A stretch of DNA of 42,607 nucleotides from Parasutterella muris (GTDB taxonomy: Bacteria; Pseudomonadota; Gammaproteobacteria; Burkholderiales; Burkholderiaceae_F), in NCBI RefSeq assembly GCF_009767915.1, contig NZ_WSRP01000025.1, positions 1 through 42,607 of the forward strand. The letters run 5' to 3'. Below the pieces are notes generated by a model, which was not told the DNA's origin, did not search any database, and saw only the letters and a program-made list of their open reading frames with translations. A program made the translations under genes and the position numbers. Positions 23,605 through 31,969 of the stretch are shown here, piece after piece; the stretch's first letter is position 1, and every line of letters begins with the position of its first letter.

Positions 23605-24353
23605 GCGAACAGAAGCCTATCATTCGTATCTGCGATCTGCATAAGTACTTCGGCGACAACCAGGTGCTTCGCGGAATCGATCTGGACATTATGCCCGGCG
23701 AAAAGGTCGTAATCCTCGGACCGTCCGGCTCCGGAAAATCGACCATGCTTCGCTGCATCAACGCGCTTGAAGAAGCAACGAGCGGACACATTTATGTCAA
23801 CGACGTCGATATCACATCGCCGTCGACCGACATCAACAAGGTACGCGAACACCTCGGCATGGTATTCCAGAGATTTAATCTCTGGCCGCACAAAACGGTC
23901 CTCGAAAACGTCGCGCTGGCTCCGAAGCTCGTCTCTAAAGTCGACAAGGCTTCCGCTGAGAAAAAAGCGCTGGAAATGCTCAAGCGCGTGGGCTTGGCCG
24001 ATAAAGCAAACGCTTATCCCGCAAGTCTTTCCGGCGGTCAGCAGCAGCGCGTCGCGATTGCCCGCGGCTTGGCGATGGAGCCCAGAGCGATGCTCTTTGA
24101 TGAGCCGACCTCTGCGCTTGACCCGGAACTCGTCGGCGAAGTGCTGAAAGTCATGACCGATTTGGCCAAGTCCGGTATGACGATGGTCGTCGTCACGCAC
24201 GAAATCAATTTCGCGCGCGAAGTGGCCGACCGAGTCATCTTTATGGACGGCGGCGTGATCGTCGAACAGGGCAACCCGGAAGATGTTCTGATGCACCCGA
24301 AAGAGGAACGTACCAAGACATTCCTGAAGCGCGTGCTTCCTAAAGCCGAATAA
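23601..24353 (+). CDS. Polar amino-acid ABC transporter ATP-binding protein
   Basis: A 250-residue GlnQ/HisP-type ATPase. Walker A is GPSGSGKST (about 36-44), the Q-loop region is [19 protein letters not shown], the signature is [16 protein letters not shown], Walker B with catalytic Glu is [14 protein letters not shown], and the H-loop is [17 protein letters not shown]. The ATG overlaps the permease stop in ATGA, giving coupled translation. It energises uptake of the amino acid bound by the upstream periplasmic protein. A perfect terminator follows. Confidence 0.95.
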   Translation: MSEQKPIIRICDLHKYFGDNQVLRGIDLDIMPGEKVVILGPSGSGKSTMLRCINALEEATSGHIYVNDVDITSPSTDINKVREHLGMVFQRFNLWPHKTVLENVALAPKLVSKVDKASAEKKALEMLKRVGLADKANAYPASLSGGQQQRVAIARGLAMEPRAMLFDEPTSALDPELVGEVLKVMTDLAKSGMTMVVVTHEINFAREVADRVIFMDGGVIVEQGNPEDVLMHPKEERTKTFLKRVLPKAE

Positions 24354-24369
24354 TTAGGTCTAAGATTTG

Positions 24370-24396
24370 AAAAGGAGCTGCGGCTCCTTTTCTTTT
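24370..24396 (+). terminator. Terminator of the ABC transporter operon
   Basis: AAAAGGAGC (24370-24378), loop TGCG and GCTCCTTTT (24383-24391), a perfect 9-bp stem running into CTTTT. Confidence 0.85.
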
Positions 24397-24410
24397 GTGC
24401 CGAGCCAATC

Positions 24411-24785
24411 ATGGACTTCTCTCATTTCTTTTCTTCTATTCCGGTCATCTATAGGACCGTAGCACTTTTGGTTCTCTCCAACCTCTTCATGAGTTTCGCA
24501 TGGTATGCGCATCTCAAAAATCTCAGCAGCGCGCCGATTTGGATCGCGATCCTCTCAAGCTGGGGCGTGGCGCTCTTCGAATACTCGATTATGGTGCCCG
24601 CCAACCGACTCGGATTCACGGACCTCTCACTCGGTCAGCTCAAAATCCTGCAGGAAGTTGTCTCGCTGTCGGTCTTCATTCCTTTTGCCGTCTTTTACAT
24701 GAAGGAGCCGCTGAAACTGGATTACCTTTGGGCCGGACTCTGCATACTCGGCGCAGCCTACTTCATGTTCCGCGATAAGCTTTAA
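24411..24785 (+). CDS. DUF486 (DMT-like) small membrane protein
   Basis: A 124-residue protein with four predicted membrane helices. The family segments are LLVLSNLFMSFAWYAHLK, WIAILSSWGVALFEYSIMVPANRLGF, LGQLKILQEVVSLSVFIPFAVFYM and LWAGLCILGAAYFMFR. These small drug/metabolite-transporter-like proteins have no established function. It begins 58 bases after the ABC operon, behind that operon's terminator, so it probably has its own promoter, which I cannot point to. No clear ribosome binding site is visible before the ATG. Confidence 0.8.
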   Translation: MDFSHFFSSIPVIYRTVALLVLSNLFMSFAWYAHLKNLSSAPIWIAILSSWGVALFEYSIMVPANRLGFTDLSLGQLKILQEVVSLSVFIPFAVFYMKEPLKLDYLWAGLCILGAAYFMFRDKL

Positions 24786-24795
24786 CGCAAAAAAA

Positions 24796-24828
24796 AGCCT
24801 CGATCCGTTTTGGAAAGAGGCTCTTTAA
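24796..24828. terminator. Bidirectional terminator between DUF486 and panC genes
   Basis: AGCCTC (24796-24801) and GAGGCT (24817-24822) flanked by an A run on the left and CTTT on the right, between convergent genes. Confidence 0.6.
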
Positions 24829-24849
24829 TAATTTTATGAAACCGTTCGA

Positions 24850-25698
24850 TTAGAACACTTCAATATTGTCAATGAGACGCGTCGTGCCGATCTTAGCGGC
24901 CGCAAGCACCACCAGCGGCTCTCTGGTAAGCAGATCGTCCTTAGTCGGCGCAAGTAAGTCCTTTCTGCGGACAACCGCGACATAATCCGGCTGCCAGCCG
25001 TTCTGTCTCAGCGTCTCCATCGCCTTTTCTTCAAGCGCGTCGGCGTCCGAGCTTCCTGCTTCAAGCGCTTCTTTCACGCCTTTAACCGTACGATAGAGCA
25101 GTGTCGCCTCTTCAAGCTCCTTGTCATTCAGATAACGGTTTCGTGAGGACAGCGCAAGACCGGTCTGCTGATTTCTCTGCAGCTCCACCGGGATAATTTC
25201 AATGGGCATTCCAAACTGCTCTACCATCTTCTGAATAATACGAAGCTGCTGATAGTCTTTCTTGCCAAAAGCGGCTTTGTTCGGACGAACGATCGAAAAA
25301 AGCTTCATCACGACGGTGGCGACCCCGGTAAAGAATCCCGGACGATAAAACCCTTCAAGAATGTCAGCGAGCTTCGGATCCGGCTGAACGGTAAAAACCT
25401 GAGGCTCGGGATACATGTCTTTTTCGCTCGGCGCAAAAACAATATCCACAACGCCCTGCGCTTCGAGTTTGGCACAGTCCTCTTCGAGCGTACGGGGATA
25501 CTGATCAAAATCCTCGTTCGGTCCGAACTGCAGACGATTGACAAAGACGGATGCGACAACCGTGTCGCCGTGCGCTCCGGCGGTTTTCATCAGCTGCAGA
25601 TGGCCGTCATGGAGATTTCCCATCGTCGGTACTAAAACAATGTTTTTCTTATCCGCAAGCTCAGCCTGAAGATCTTTAATGGTATGAACAACTTTCAT
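24850..25698 (-). CDS. panC: Pantothenate synthetase
   Basis: A 282-residue PanC, which joins D-pantoate and beta-alanine with ATP to make pantothenate. It has the nucleotidyltransferase motif MGNLHDGHLQL (HxGH), VASVFVNRLQFGPNEDFDQYPRTLEED, FYRPGFFTGVATVVMKLFSIVRPNKAAFGKKDYQQL and the KMSKS-like region around LALSSRNRYL. The length is normal for the family. It follows panB by 12 bases, with AGGAAACGG before the ATG, and closes the hda-panC transcript. Confidence 0.95.
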   Translation of the reverse strand: MKVVHTIKDLQAELADKKNIVLVPTMGNLHDGHLQLMKTAGAHGDTVVASVFVNRLQFGPNEDFDQYPRTLEEDCAKLEAQGVVDIVFAPSEKDMYPEPQVFTVQPDPKLADILEGFYRPGFFTGVATVVMKLFSIVRPNKAAFGKKDYQQLRIIQKMVEQFGMPIEIIPVELQRNQQTGLALSSRNRYLNDKELEEATLLYRTVKGVKEALEAGSSDADALEEKAMETLRQNGWQPDYVAVVRRKDLLAPTKDDLLTREPLVVLAAAKIGTTRLIDNIEVF

Positions 25699-25710
25699 GA
25701 CGTCCGTTTC

Positions 25711-26523
25711 CTAAAAAGAGTGCTGATCAGTCGGGAACTGTCTGCTTTTCACCGCCTGAACATAGTTGGCTACAGCCTGCTGAATGGAAGAAGCGCCTTC
25801 CATAAAATTCTTAGAGAACTTCGGCTTGCGGCCGGGGAAGATGCCGAGAATATCCTGGAGCACGAGCACCTGACCCGACGTTCCGACACCGGCGCCGATT
25901 CCGATCGTCGGGATACGGAGCTCTTTGGTGATCTTCGAGGCGATCTCGGCGGGAACCATTTCAAAAAGCACCATGTCCGCGCCCGCTTCCTGAAGCGCCA
26001 TCGCTTCCTGATAGAGCTTTTCTTCGCCGCTTGCGGTTTTGCCCTGCACATAATATCCGCCGATCGCGTTGACCGACTGAGGCGTAAAACCGATGTGCGC
26101 GCAAACTGGAATACCAATCTGCTTTAGGCGGCCAACGAGCGGACAAACTTCAAGGCCTCCCTCAAATTTCACCATATTGGCGCCCGCTTTCATCAGCTTG
26201 ACCGCGTTGCGAACCGCTTCGTCTTCGTTCACAAGGTAAGAGCCGAAATTCATGTCGGCAAGCACGAAGGCGTTTTTGTTTCCGCAGGCGACGCAGGCGG
26301 TGTGATACGCCATGTCGTCAATTGAAACCGGAATCGTGGTGCCGTGACCCTGAACTGTCATGCCGAGAGAGTCTCCGATCAGCATGATATCCACGCCCGC
26401 TTCATCTTCGAGCGCAGCGAAAGTCGCGTCGTAGCATGTCAGCATGACGATCGGTTCGCCCTCCTGATGCATCTTTCTGAGCGTGCCGAGCTTAACCGGC
26501 TTTCGGGTTTTGTTTTCTTCCAT
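25711..26523 (-). CDS. panB: 3-methyl-2-oxobutanoate hydroxymethyltransferase
   Basis: A 270-residue PanB, which makes ketopantoate from alpha-ketoisovalerate and methylene-tetrahydrofolate. The motifs are MLTCYDATFAALEDEAGVDIMLIGDSLGMTVQGH (metal Asp), DMNFGSYL, KFEGG, CAHIGFTPQSV and MVLFEMVPAEIASKITKEL with IGIGAG. The gene overlaps the end of folK by 32 bases. The pairing with folK is sensible because PanB uses a folate cofactor. It is cytoplasmic, and panC follows immediately. Confidence 0.95.
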   Translation of the reverse strand: MEENKTRKPVKLGTLRKMHQEGEPIVMLTCYDATFAALEDEAGVDIMLIGDSLGMTVQGHGTTIPVSIDDMAYHTACVACGNKNAFVLADMNFGSYLVNEDEAVRNAVKLMKAGANMVKFEGGLEVCPLVGRLKQIGIPVCAHIGFTPQSVNAIGGYYVQGKTASGEEKLYQEAMALQEAGADMVLFEMVPAEIASKITKELRIPTIGIGAGVGTSGQVLVLQDILGIFPGRKPKFSKNFMEGASSIQQAVANYVQAVKSRQFPTDQHSF

Positions 26524-27043
26524 GAGTACATTCTCCGTTGAGATTGAGCCACTGCTTAGGGCTCTTGTATTTTTGGATTCTCTGATCTTTCACATCCGCT
26601 AAATAATCCGCGGCTTTTGTTTTGGCAGTTATCTTACACTGCGGCGCCGCTTCATTTAGAGGCACAAGGACAAACGCGCGTTCTGTCATTCTCGGGTGCG
26701 GGAGTATGACAAAGGGATCATCACTGACTTCTTCACCATAGAGAAGAAGGTCGAGATCAACGGTACGCGGCGCGTTGTGAACACCCGCGGGTCTGACGCG
26801 GCCGAGTTCGTTTTCGATACGGAGGAGTTCTGTTAAAAGCGCCCTTGCGCCCATCTCTGTTTCGATTACAAGAACGGCATTTAGATAATCCGGGCCGCTC
26901 GAGTCGATCGGCTCAGTGCGGTAAAGAGAAGAGACCGTGCGGAAGCTGACTGAATCGAGCGCACAAATTCTTAAAACGGCTTCGGGGAGCGCTTTTTCAG
27001 GCTCCCCGATATTTCCGCCCATTCCAATCACGGCGATCGTCAT
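26492..27043 (-). CDS. folK: 6-hydroxymethyl-7,8-dihydropterin pyrophosphokinase
   Basis: A 183-residue HPPK of the folate pathway. IAVIGMGGNIGEPEKAL is the family start, usually LGSNLG. VSSLYRTEPIDSSGPDYLNAV and the signature region NAPRTVDLDLLLYGEE with two metal Asp residues follow, then LPHPRMTERAFVLVPL. The Trp of the usual RWGPRT is replaced by NA. About 30 extra C-terminal residues extend over the panB start and are probably unimportant. Its ATG overlaps the pcnB stop by 4 bases (ATGA). Confidence 0.92.
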   Translation of the reverse strand: MTIAVIGMGGNIGEPEKALPEAVLRICALDSVSFRTVSSLYRTEPIDSSGPDYLNAVLVIETEMGARALLTELLRIENELGRVRPAGVHNAPRTVDLDLLLYGEEVSDDPFVILPHPRMTERAFVLVPLNEAAPQCKITAKTKAADYLADVKDQRIQKYKSPKQWLNLNGECTHGRKQNPKAG

Positions 27044-28674
27044 TCTCGGGATCTTCCGCCTAAAAGTGCTGATCTCTGCGGCGCTCTGCGGCGTCTGACC
27101 GTTCTCGGCGCACTCGGCTCGTCAGAAAAAGCTTCGGACTTTTCGGCTTCTGAAACTTTCGCCTGAGGCTTTGCCTCGCTCTTCGGTTTTGCGGCCGGAG
27201 AATTTCGTTTTGCAGCCGGTTCCTGAATAGTCTCCACAGCGGGAAGCTGCGGCGGTTCAGCCGCTGCGGCCAGCTCTTGGGGCTCGACGCTTTCGCTCTG
27301 CAGAGCGGCATTCGCGGGCTGAGAACCCGTTTTCTTCTTTCTCCTCCTTCTCGTCTTCTTCGGTTTGTCCTCTGCTCCTTCCTCTTTTGCAGAAGTCTTC
27401 CGGACACGTGCTGCGCGCTCCATTTCCTGAATCATGATGTGGCGGTCATCCTCGGAAGCGCTCTCAAACGCGGTCCACCAATCCGCCAGCTCATGCGGCA
27501 CCTCGCCGCTTGAAGCTCGGATCAGCAGAAAGTCGTACGCTGCGCGGAATCGCGGGTGATTCAAAAGACGGAACGGAAGGCGGCCGCCTCTGCGCTCGAA
27601 CTTAGGCTGAAGCTTCCAGATTTCCTGCATATCATTGATAAAGCGTCCCTGGACACCGACCATCACAGGGCTGTGGCTGACTTCGGCGGCAGCCTTTTCC
27701 CAGCACTGCGTCATGCTCTTAGCGTTCGAGTTCTTCTCAACATAAGATTCCACATCACGCCATAGGAGTACGGCGTAAAGGAAACTCTGAGAAATGGATC
27801 TGCCCTGACGCACACGTGCGTCGCATCGGTCAAGCGCCTTGCGCACAAATACATTCTCCCGCTCTCTCATCAGAAGCTTAAAGATCGGAAGATGCACTTC
27901 AATCTTGTACTTCGCCATTAAATCCACACACTGCAGCGCAGCCCCGCTCATCAGCATCTTGAGCATCTCATCGTTCAGTCGGGCCGCCGGAACGTTGTCA
28001 AGATACTGCTGCATTTGTGTCATCGGATCCGCGGTTTTCGGATCAATGGTGAAGCCGAGTTTGGAGGCGATTCGAACGGCGCGAAGAATACGAACCGGAT
28101 CCTCCTGATAGCGAATCTGCGGATCTCCGATCATGCGAATCCGCTTTTTGCGGATATCGAGCATACCGTTGTGGTAGTCCAGCACGTCGCCGCTTGTCGG
28201 ATCGAAGTACAGCGCGTTTACGGTAAAGTCGCGTCGTGCCGCGTCTTCGTACTGCTCTCCGAAAACATTGTCGCTGATCACTCGTCCGTTCTTATCTTTT
28301 TGGACGCCTTCGGCGGTCAATCCGCGAAAAGTGGAAACCTCAATCGTTTCCGCTCCTTTGATGACATGAACCAGACGAAATCTGCGTCCGATGATGATGG
28401 CGCGTCGGGTTACCTTGCGCACCTGCTCGGGCGTCGCATCGGTGGCAACATCAAAGTCTTTAGGCGTATGCCCGATCAGAAGATCGCGGACCGCGCCGCC
28501 GACAATGTAGGCTTTGTAGCCCGCCTCCTGCAGCCTTTTGCAGACAGAAACCGCAAACGGGCTGACCTGCCTGAGGTCGATCTTATTTTCTTTATGCGGA
28601 ATGACCCGCGGCTTGCGCCTGATTTTTCGGGTCCCGAAAAGATTCTGTACTGTCTCAACTATTTGGTCGATCAA
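27040..28674 (-). CDS. pcnB: Poly(A) polymerase I
   Basis: A 544-residue PcnB, which adds 3' A tails to RNA for decay. The start is TTG, fixed by GGAGG 7 bases upstream. The nucleotidyltransferase core has AYIVGGAVRDLLIGHTPKDFDVATDATPEQV, FRLVHV and ARRDFTVNALYFDP, followed by the RNA-binding helical region (YQEDPVRILRAVRIASKLGF). The last 120 residues are disordered, rich in Lys/Arg, Ala and Pro, with KKTRRRRKKK and AKPKSEAKPQAK, typical of the basic tail of proteobacterial PcnB. It overlaps folK by 4 bases. CCA-adding enzyme is excluded by length, tail and gene order. Confidence 0.93.
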   Translation of the reverse strand: MIDQIVETVQNLFGTRKIRRKPRVIPHKENKIDLRQVSPFAVSVCKRLQEAGYKAYIVGGAVRDLLIGHTPKDFDVATDATPEQVRKVTRRAIIIGRRFRLVHVIKGAETIEVSTFRGLTAEGVQKDKNGRVISDNVFGEQYEDAARRDFTVNALYFDPTSGDVLDYHNGMLDIRKKRIRMIGDPQIRYQEDPVRILRAVRIASKLGFTIDPKTADPMTQMQQYLDNVPAARLNDEMLKMLMSGAALQCVDLMAKYKIEVHLPIFKLLMRERENVFVRKALDRCDARVRQGRSISQSFLYAVLLWRDVESYVEKNSNAKSMTQCWEKAAAEVSHSPVMVGVQGRFINDMQEIWKLQPKFERRGGRLPFRLLNHPRFRAAYDFLLIRASSGEVPHELADWWTAFESASEDDRHIMIQEMERAARVRKTSAKEEGAEDKPKKTRRRRKKKTGSQPANAALQSESVEPQELAAAAEPPQLPAVETIQEPAAKRNSPAAKPKSEAKPQAKVSEAEKSEAFSDEPSAPRTVRRRRAPQRSALLGGRSRE

Positions 28675-28695
28675 TTTTTTTCCTCCGCGGGGCGC

Positions 28696-29391
28696 CTACT
28701 GCATTTCATCTTTGGAAAACAAATCCAAAATCTCCCAGCCTCTTGCTTCGGCCGTCTGCCGAAGCAAGTCGTCAGGGTTAGTCGCCACCGCTTTTCCTCC
28801 GTTGTCCGCAATGAACTCGAGCAGCGGAAGATCATTCTTCGAATCCGAATAGAACACGCATTGCTTAATGATGTCCGTCGGTTCACCTCGCTCGAGCAGA
28901 TAGTCCCTCACGCCGGTGATCTTGCTTGCCGCAAAATTTTCTTTCGCGCACCGGCCTGTGAACTCGCCGTCTGGCCCTACCTCAGGCTCCGCACACAGCA
29001 AATGATCCATATTAAAAAGCTCCGCGATCGGCTCTACCGGATATCGGTACGAAGCGGTCACCATGACAACTTTAGCACCGCTTCTGCGATAGGCCTCCAC
29101 GAGTTCAACCGCTTTAGGAAGAATATGCGGTTCAATCAAATCACGCATGTATTCGACTCTGAGCCGATCCAGCTCGCTGCGCGGAAAACTCGCCAGCAGC
29201 TGCATCTCAAAATCGTCAAACTTGTGAATATCAAGACAGCCGTTGTGGTAGTCCACGTCAAACTGAAGCCTTTCTTTTCTCAGTGCCTCGCGGCTATCCT
29301 CTGCGGCGTGATCCAGCAGAGTTTCTGCCCATCGAATAGAACTGTCGACGGGAATAAGCGTCCCGTCTAAATCAAAGAAAGCGTATTTCAC
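28696..29391 (-). CDS. HAD-IB family phosphatase (SerB-like)
   Basis: A 231-residue HAD hydrolase. Motif I is FFDLDGTLIPVDSS (nucleophile Asp in DLDGT), motif II is VVMVTASY, the motif III Lys lies in the FAASKITG region, and motif IV is YSDSKNDLPLLE. The cap is short and helical. In betaproteobacteria this gene sits between hda and pcnB. The physiological substrate is not established; phosphoserine or a histidinol-phosphate-like substrate is possible. The start is GTG, adjacent to the hda stop, with AAGGA inside hda. Confidence 0.88.
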   Translation of the reverse strand: MKYAFFDLDGTLIPVDSSIRWAETLLDHAAEDSREALRKERLQFDVDYHNGCLDIHKFDDFEMQLLASFPRSELDRLRVEYMRDLIEPHILPKAVELVEAYRRSGAKVVMVTASYRYPVEPIAELFNMDHLLCAEPEVGPDGEFTGRCAKENFAASKITGVRDYLLERGEPTDIIKQCVFYSDSKNDLPLLEFIADNGGKAVATNPDDLLRQTAEARGWEILDLFSKDEMQ

Positions 29392-30096
29392 TTATTTTTC
29401 CTTGGTGTCATCCTGCTGAGAAAGACATTCTTTGATCAGCGGAATCGTAATCGGCCGCTTGGCGGCCATCGCGTAACGATCTAAATTATTAAGAAGCGTG
29501 GTCATGCTGTGCATGTCGCGCGGAAGATTGTTCTCCATCCATGAGATCACTTCGTCACTCACGGTAAGGCCGCGATTAGCCGCCCGCTCCAAGATAATGC
29601 GCCGCTTGTCTTCTTGAGAAAGCGGGAACAGCTCAAATACCGGACCCCAGGAAAAACGACTTGTCAGATCTTGGCGCCAGCCCTCCGCTTCAAAATCCTT
29701 AGGACTGCGGTCGGAAGCCGCGACAAGGTGTGTACCGCTATGCGCGCGGATTTCGTTATACAGCTCAAAAAGCTGATGCCGCTCACTGTCATTCAGGTTC
29801 TGAACATCGTCAACGGTGTAAAGGGAGACGCCTTCCGTGAATTTCGGCACGCACTCCGATTGAGTCGCCAGCGCCTTCAGTAGATGTGTCTTCCCGGCGC
29901 CCTGATCGCCCCAGATAAAAAGAAACTGCGGGCCTGTCCCTGAGGCCACTTCGCGCATCGCTTCGATGATCCCCCGGTTTGAAGAAACGCCGAAAAACTC
30001 CTCTCCGCCGTCGGCGGGAACGATAAAGTTATCAAGTGTCGGCTTGTTATCCTCAAAAAAAGCCAGAGGAAGCTGTGTTTTTCTTTCTAAATTCAT
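29392..30096 (-). CDS. hda: DnaA regulatory inactivator Hda
   Basis: A 234-residue DnaA-like AAA+ protein from the ATG at 30096; the frame is open to 30138. The chosen start places the clamp-binding motif TQLPLAF at the very N terminus, as in known Hda. Walker A is GDQGAGKTHLL, the Walker B region is YTVDDVQNLN, sensor 1 is VAASDRSP, then DLTSRFSWGPVFELFPL. The DNA-binding domain IV of DnaA is missing, as expected. With the beta clamp it stimulates ATP hydrolysis by DnaA after replication starts. It heads the hda-panC transcript. Confidence 0.9.
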   Translation of the reverse strand: MNLERKTQLPLAFFEDNKPTLDNFIVPADGGEEFFGVSSNRGIIEAMREVASGTGPQFLFIWGDQGAGKTHLLKALATQSECVPKFTEGVSLYTVDDVQNLNDSERHQLFELYNEIRAHSGTHLVAASDRSPKDFEAEGWRQDLTSRFSWGPVFELFPLSQEDKRRIILERAANRGLTVSDEVISWMENNLPRDMHSMTTLLNNLDRYAMAAKRPITIPLIKECLSQQDDTKEK

Positions 30097-30255
30097 ACGT
30101 CTGCAAAATTCGTCTTCCTGAATTTTAACCATTCGCAAGGCGTTTCACTAAGGTTCGCACAATTTGTTATTTGCTCAATACGAGAGCCAGACGTCTTCCT
30201 TCCGACTGAGATCGTTTTATCGTGGTCGGCATGTGCTAGCAAAAAGGCGGTGAAA

Positions 30256-30705
30256 ATGAATCATCAGTTTAATGAGATGGATTGGCCTGAAGAGACCGCG
30301 GTTAAAGTTGTGAAAGGGGCAGGCGACAAGAAACTTGCCGTCTTCATGGATCCTTTCTGCGTGTACTGCAAAAAACTCAGCAAGGAAACGCTTGCGAACA
30401 TGAACAACATCACGATTTATGTCTATCTTTGGCCGATTCTCGGTGAAGAGTCCGAAGAGATGGCAAGCGCCATCTTATCGAGCTCCAACCGAGCCAAAGC
30501 TCTGGTGGACTGGATGAAGTTTGATCAGATGCCCAACGGACTCTCCTCGGAAGCATCCGACCAGATCCTTGATAAAAATCGCCGCTTGGCTGAAAGACTC
30601 GGACTGCACGGCACGCCCGCGATTTTCCTCTCCGACGGCAGAGGCCCGTTTACCGCAATGAGCCCAACCGCGCTCGCGGCCAAGCTTTCTACAGAAACCG
30701 CCTAA
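30256..30705 (+). CDS. DsbC-like thioredoxin-fold protein without signal peptide
   Basis: A 149-residue protein from the ATG at 30256 (AAGG 8 bases upstream); a GTG at 30250 is also in frame. It matches the catalytic half of DsbC/DsbG: LAVFMDPFCVYCKKL with the CVYC redox pair (Cys35, Cys38) and GLHGTPAIFLSDG with the cis-Pro (Pro121). There is no signal peptide, no N-terminal dimerisation domain, and the structural disulfide cysteines of DsbC are replaced (SSSNRAKALVDWM where DsbC has a Cys). It is therefore probably cytoplasmic, perhaps a reductase or isomerase of unknown partner. It lies between divergent hda and purM. Confidence 0.75.
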   Translation: MNHQFNEMDWPEETAVKVVKGAGDKKLAVFMDPFCVYCKKLSKETLANMNNITIYVYLWPILGEESEEMASAILSSSNRAKALVDWMKFDQMPNGLSSEASDQILDKNRRLAERLGLHGTPAIFLSDGRGPFTAMSPTALAAKLSTETA

Positions 30706-30725
30706 ATCGGTTCTGTCCCAAAGCC

Positions 30726-30780
30726 ATCCTCCCCAACGCTAGCGGCACTTGAATCCGCAAGCGCTGCGGAGGATTTTTTC
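30726..30780 (+). terminator. Terminator after the DsbC-like gene
   Basis: ATCCTCC (30726-30732) and GGAGGAT (30768-30774) are followed by TTTTTC. Further pairing (AACGC..GCGCT) is possible inside the loop. Confidence 0.6.
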
Positions 30781-30875
30781 AGTCTGTATTAAGGCTCCTC
30801 CGAAATTCGAGTTCCTAAGGGGCTTTATCCGCTAAAATTGCCGCATTACATCCTCACTTCTCAGTACTGCCAGCA

Positions 30876-31910
30876 ATGACTAAACCTCTTTCCTATGCAG
30901 ACTCCGGAGTCTCTATTGACGCCGGCGATGAATTAGTCGAACGTATCAAACCGCTTGCTAAAAAGACATTGATTCCGGGTGTGCTCGGTTCAATCGGCGG
31001 ATTTGGTGCGCTCTTTGAAATCTCTAAAGAATATAAGAACCCGGTTCTCGTGACCGGTACAGACGGCGTCGGAACCAAGCTCAAGCTTGCCTTCCTGCTG
31101 AACCGTCATGACACTGTCGGCCAGGATTTAGTCGGCATGAGCGTGAACGACATTCTGGTTCAGGGCGCCCGCTCCCTCTTCTTCCTTGATTACTACGCAT
31201 GCGGCCACTTAGATGTGGACGTCGCGGAAAAAGTGGTCGGCGGCGTCGCACGCGGCTGCGAACTCGCAGGCTGCGCCCTTATCGGCGGCGAAACCGCTGA
31301 AATGCCCGGCATGTATCCGCAGGGCGAATACGATCTCGCCGGATTTGCGGTCGGTATCGTCGAAAAGGATCAGATCATCGACGGAACGACGATTAAACCG
31401 GGCGACGTTGTGCTCGGTCTTGCCTCCAGTGGCCCGCACTCCAACGGCTTCTCTCTGATCCGCAAGGTTGTGGAAGTCTCCGGAAAATCCTGGGAAACAC
31501 AGCTTTCGGACGGAAAAACTCTTGCCGACGCCGTTATGGAACCGACCCGTATCTACGTCAAACAGATTCTTGAAGCGATGAAGACTGTCACGATCAAGGG
31601 TATGGCGCACATCACCGGCGGCGGCCTTCTGGAAAATATCCCGCGCGTGCTGCCCGAAGGCACACAGTGCGTGATCAAAGCAGGCTCCTGGAAGAGACCC
31701 GAAGTCTTCAACTGGCTGCAACAGGAAGGCCATATCGAAGATCACGAAATGTACCGAGTCTTCAATAACGGTATCGGCATGGCTGTGATCGTCGCTGCTG
31801 GAGACGCCGAAAAAGCTAAAGCCGCGCTGGAAAAAGCGGGTGAAACCGTTTACACCATCGGCTGTATCGAAGCGCTCCCCGAAGGCGAAGCGCCCTGCGT
31901 CGTCAAGTAA
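30876..31910 (+). CDS. purM: Phosphoribosylformylglycinamidine cyclo-ligase (AIR synthetase)
   Basis: A 344-residue PurM, fifth step of purine synthesis. It opens with [25 protein letters not shown]; the ATP-binding region has [17 protein letters not shown] (as [17 protein letters not shown] here), [33 protein letters not shown] and [33 protein letters not shown] and [16 protein letters not shown] follow. The length is normal. It is divergent from hda, as in other betaproteobacteria. A -10-like TAAAAT lies about 40 bases before the start, and no PurR-type operator is evident. Confidence 0.96.
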   Translation: MTKPLSYADSGVSIDAGDELVERIKPLAKKTLIPGVLGSIGGFGALFEISKEYKNPVLVTGTDGVGTKLKLAFLLNRHDTVGQDLVGMSVNDILVQGARSLFFLDYYACGHLDVDVAEKVVGGVARGCELAGCALIGGETAEMPGMYPQGEYDLAGFAVGIVEKDQIIDGTTIKPGDVVLGLASSGPHSNGFSLIRKVVEVSGKSWETQLSDGKTLADAVMEPTRIYVKQILEAMKTVTIKGMAHITGGGLLENIPRVLPEGTQCVIKAGSWKRPEVFNWLQQEGHIEDHEMYRVFNNGIGMAVIVAAGDAEKAKAALEKAGETVYTIGCIEALPEGEAPCVVK

Positions 31911-31930
31911 TTCAGACGCATTGACCACTT

Positions 31931-31960
31931 AAAACCGGAGCCCATCGACTCCGGTTTTTT
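31931..31960. terminator. Terminator of purM
   Basis: AAACCGGAG (31932-31940) and CTCCGGTTT (31949-31957) followed by a T run, between convergent genes. Confidence 0.85.
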
Positions 31961-31969
31961 GTTTAGCGA

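Noticed and set aside
28015-29370. Long plus-strand frame of 451 codons opposite pcnB and the HAD gene
   Set aside because: It is the antisense shadow of two well-recognised genes and has no family similarity of its own.
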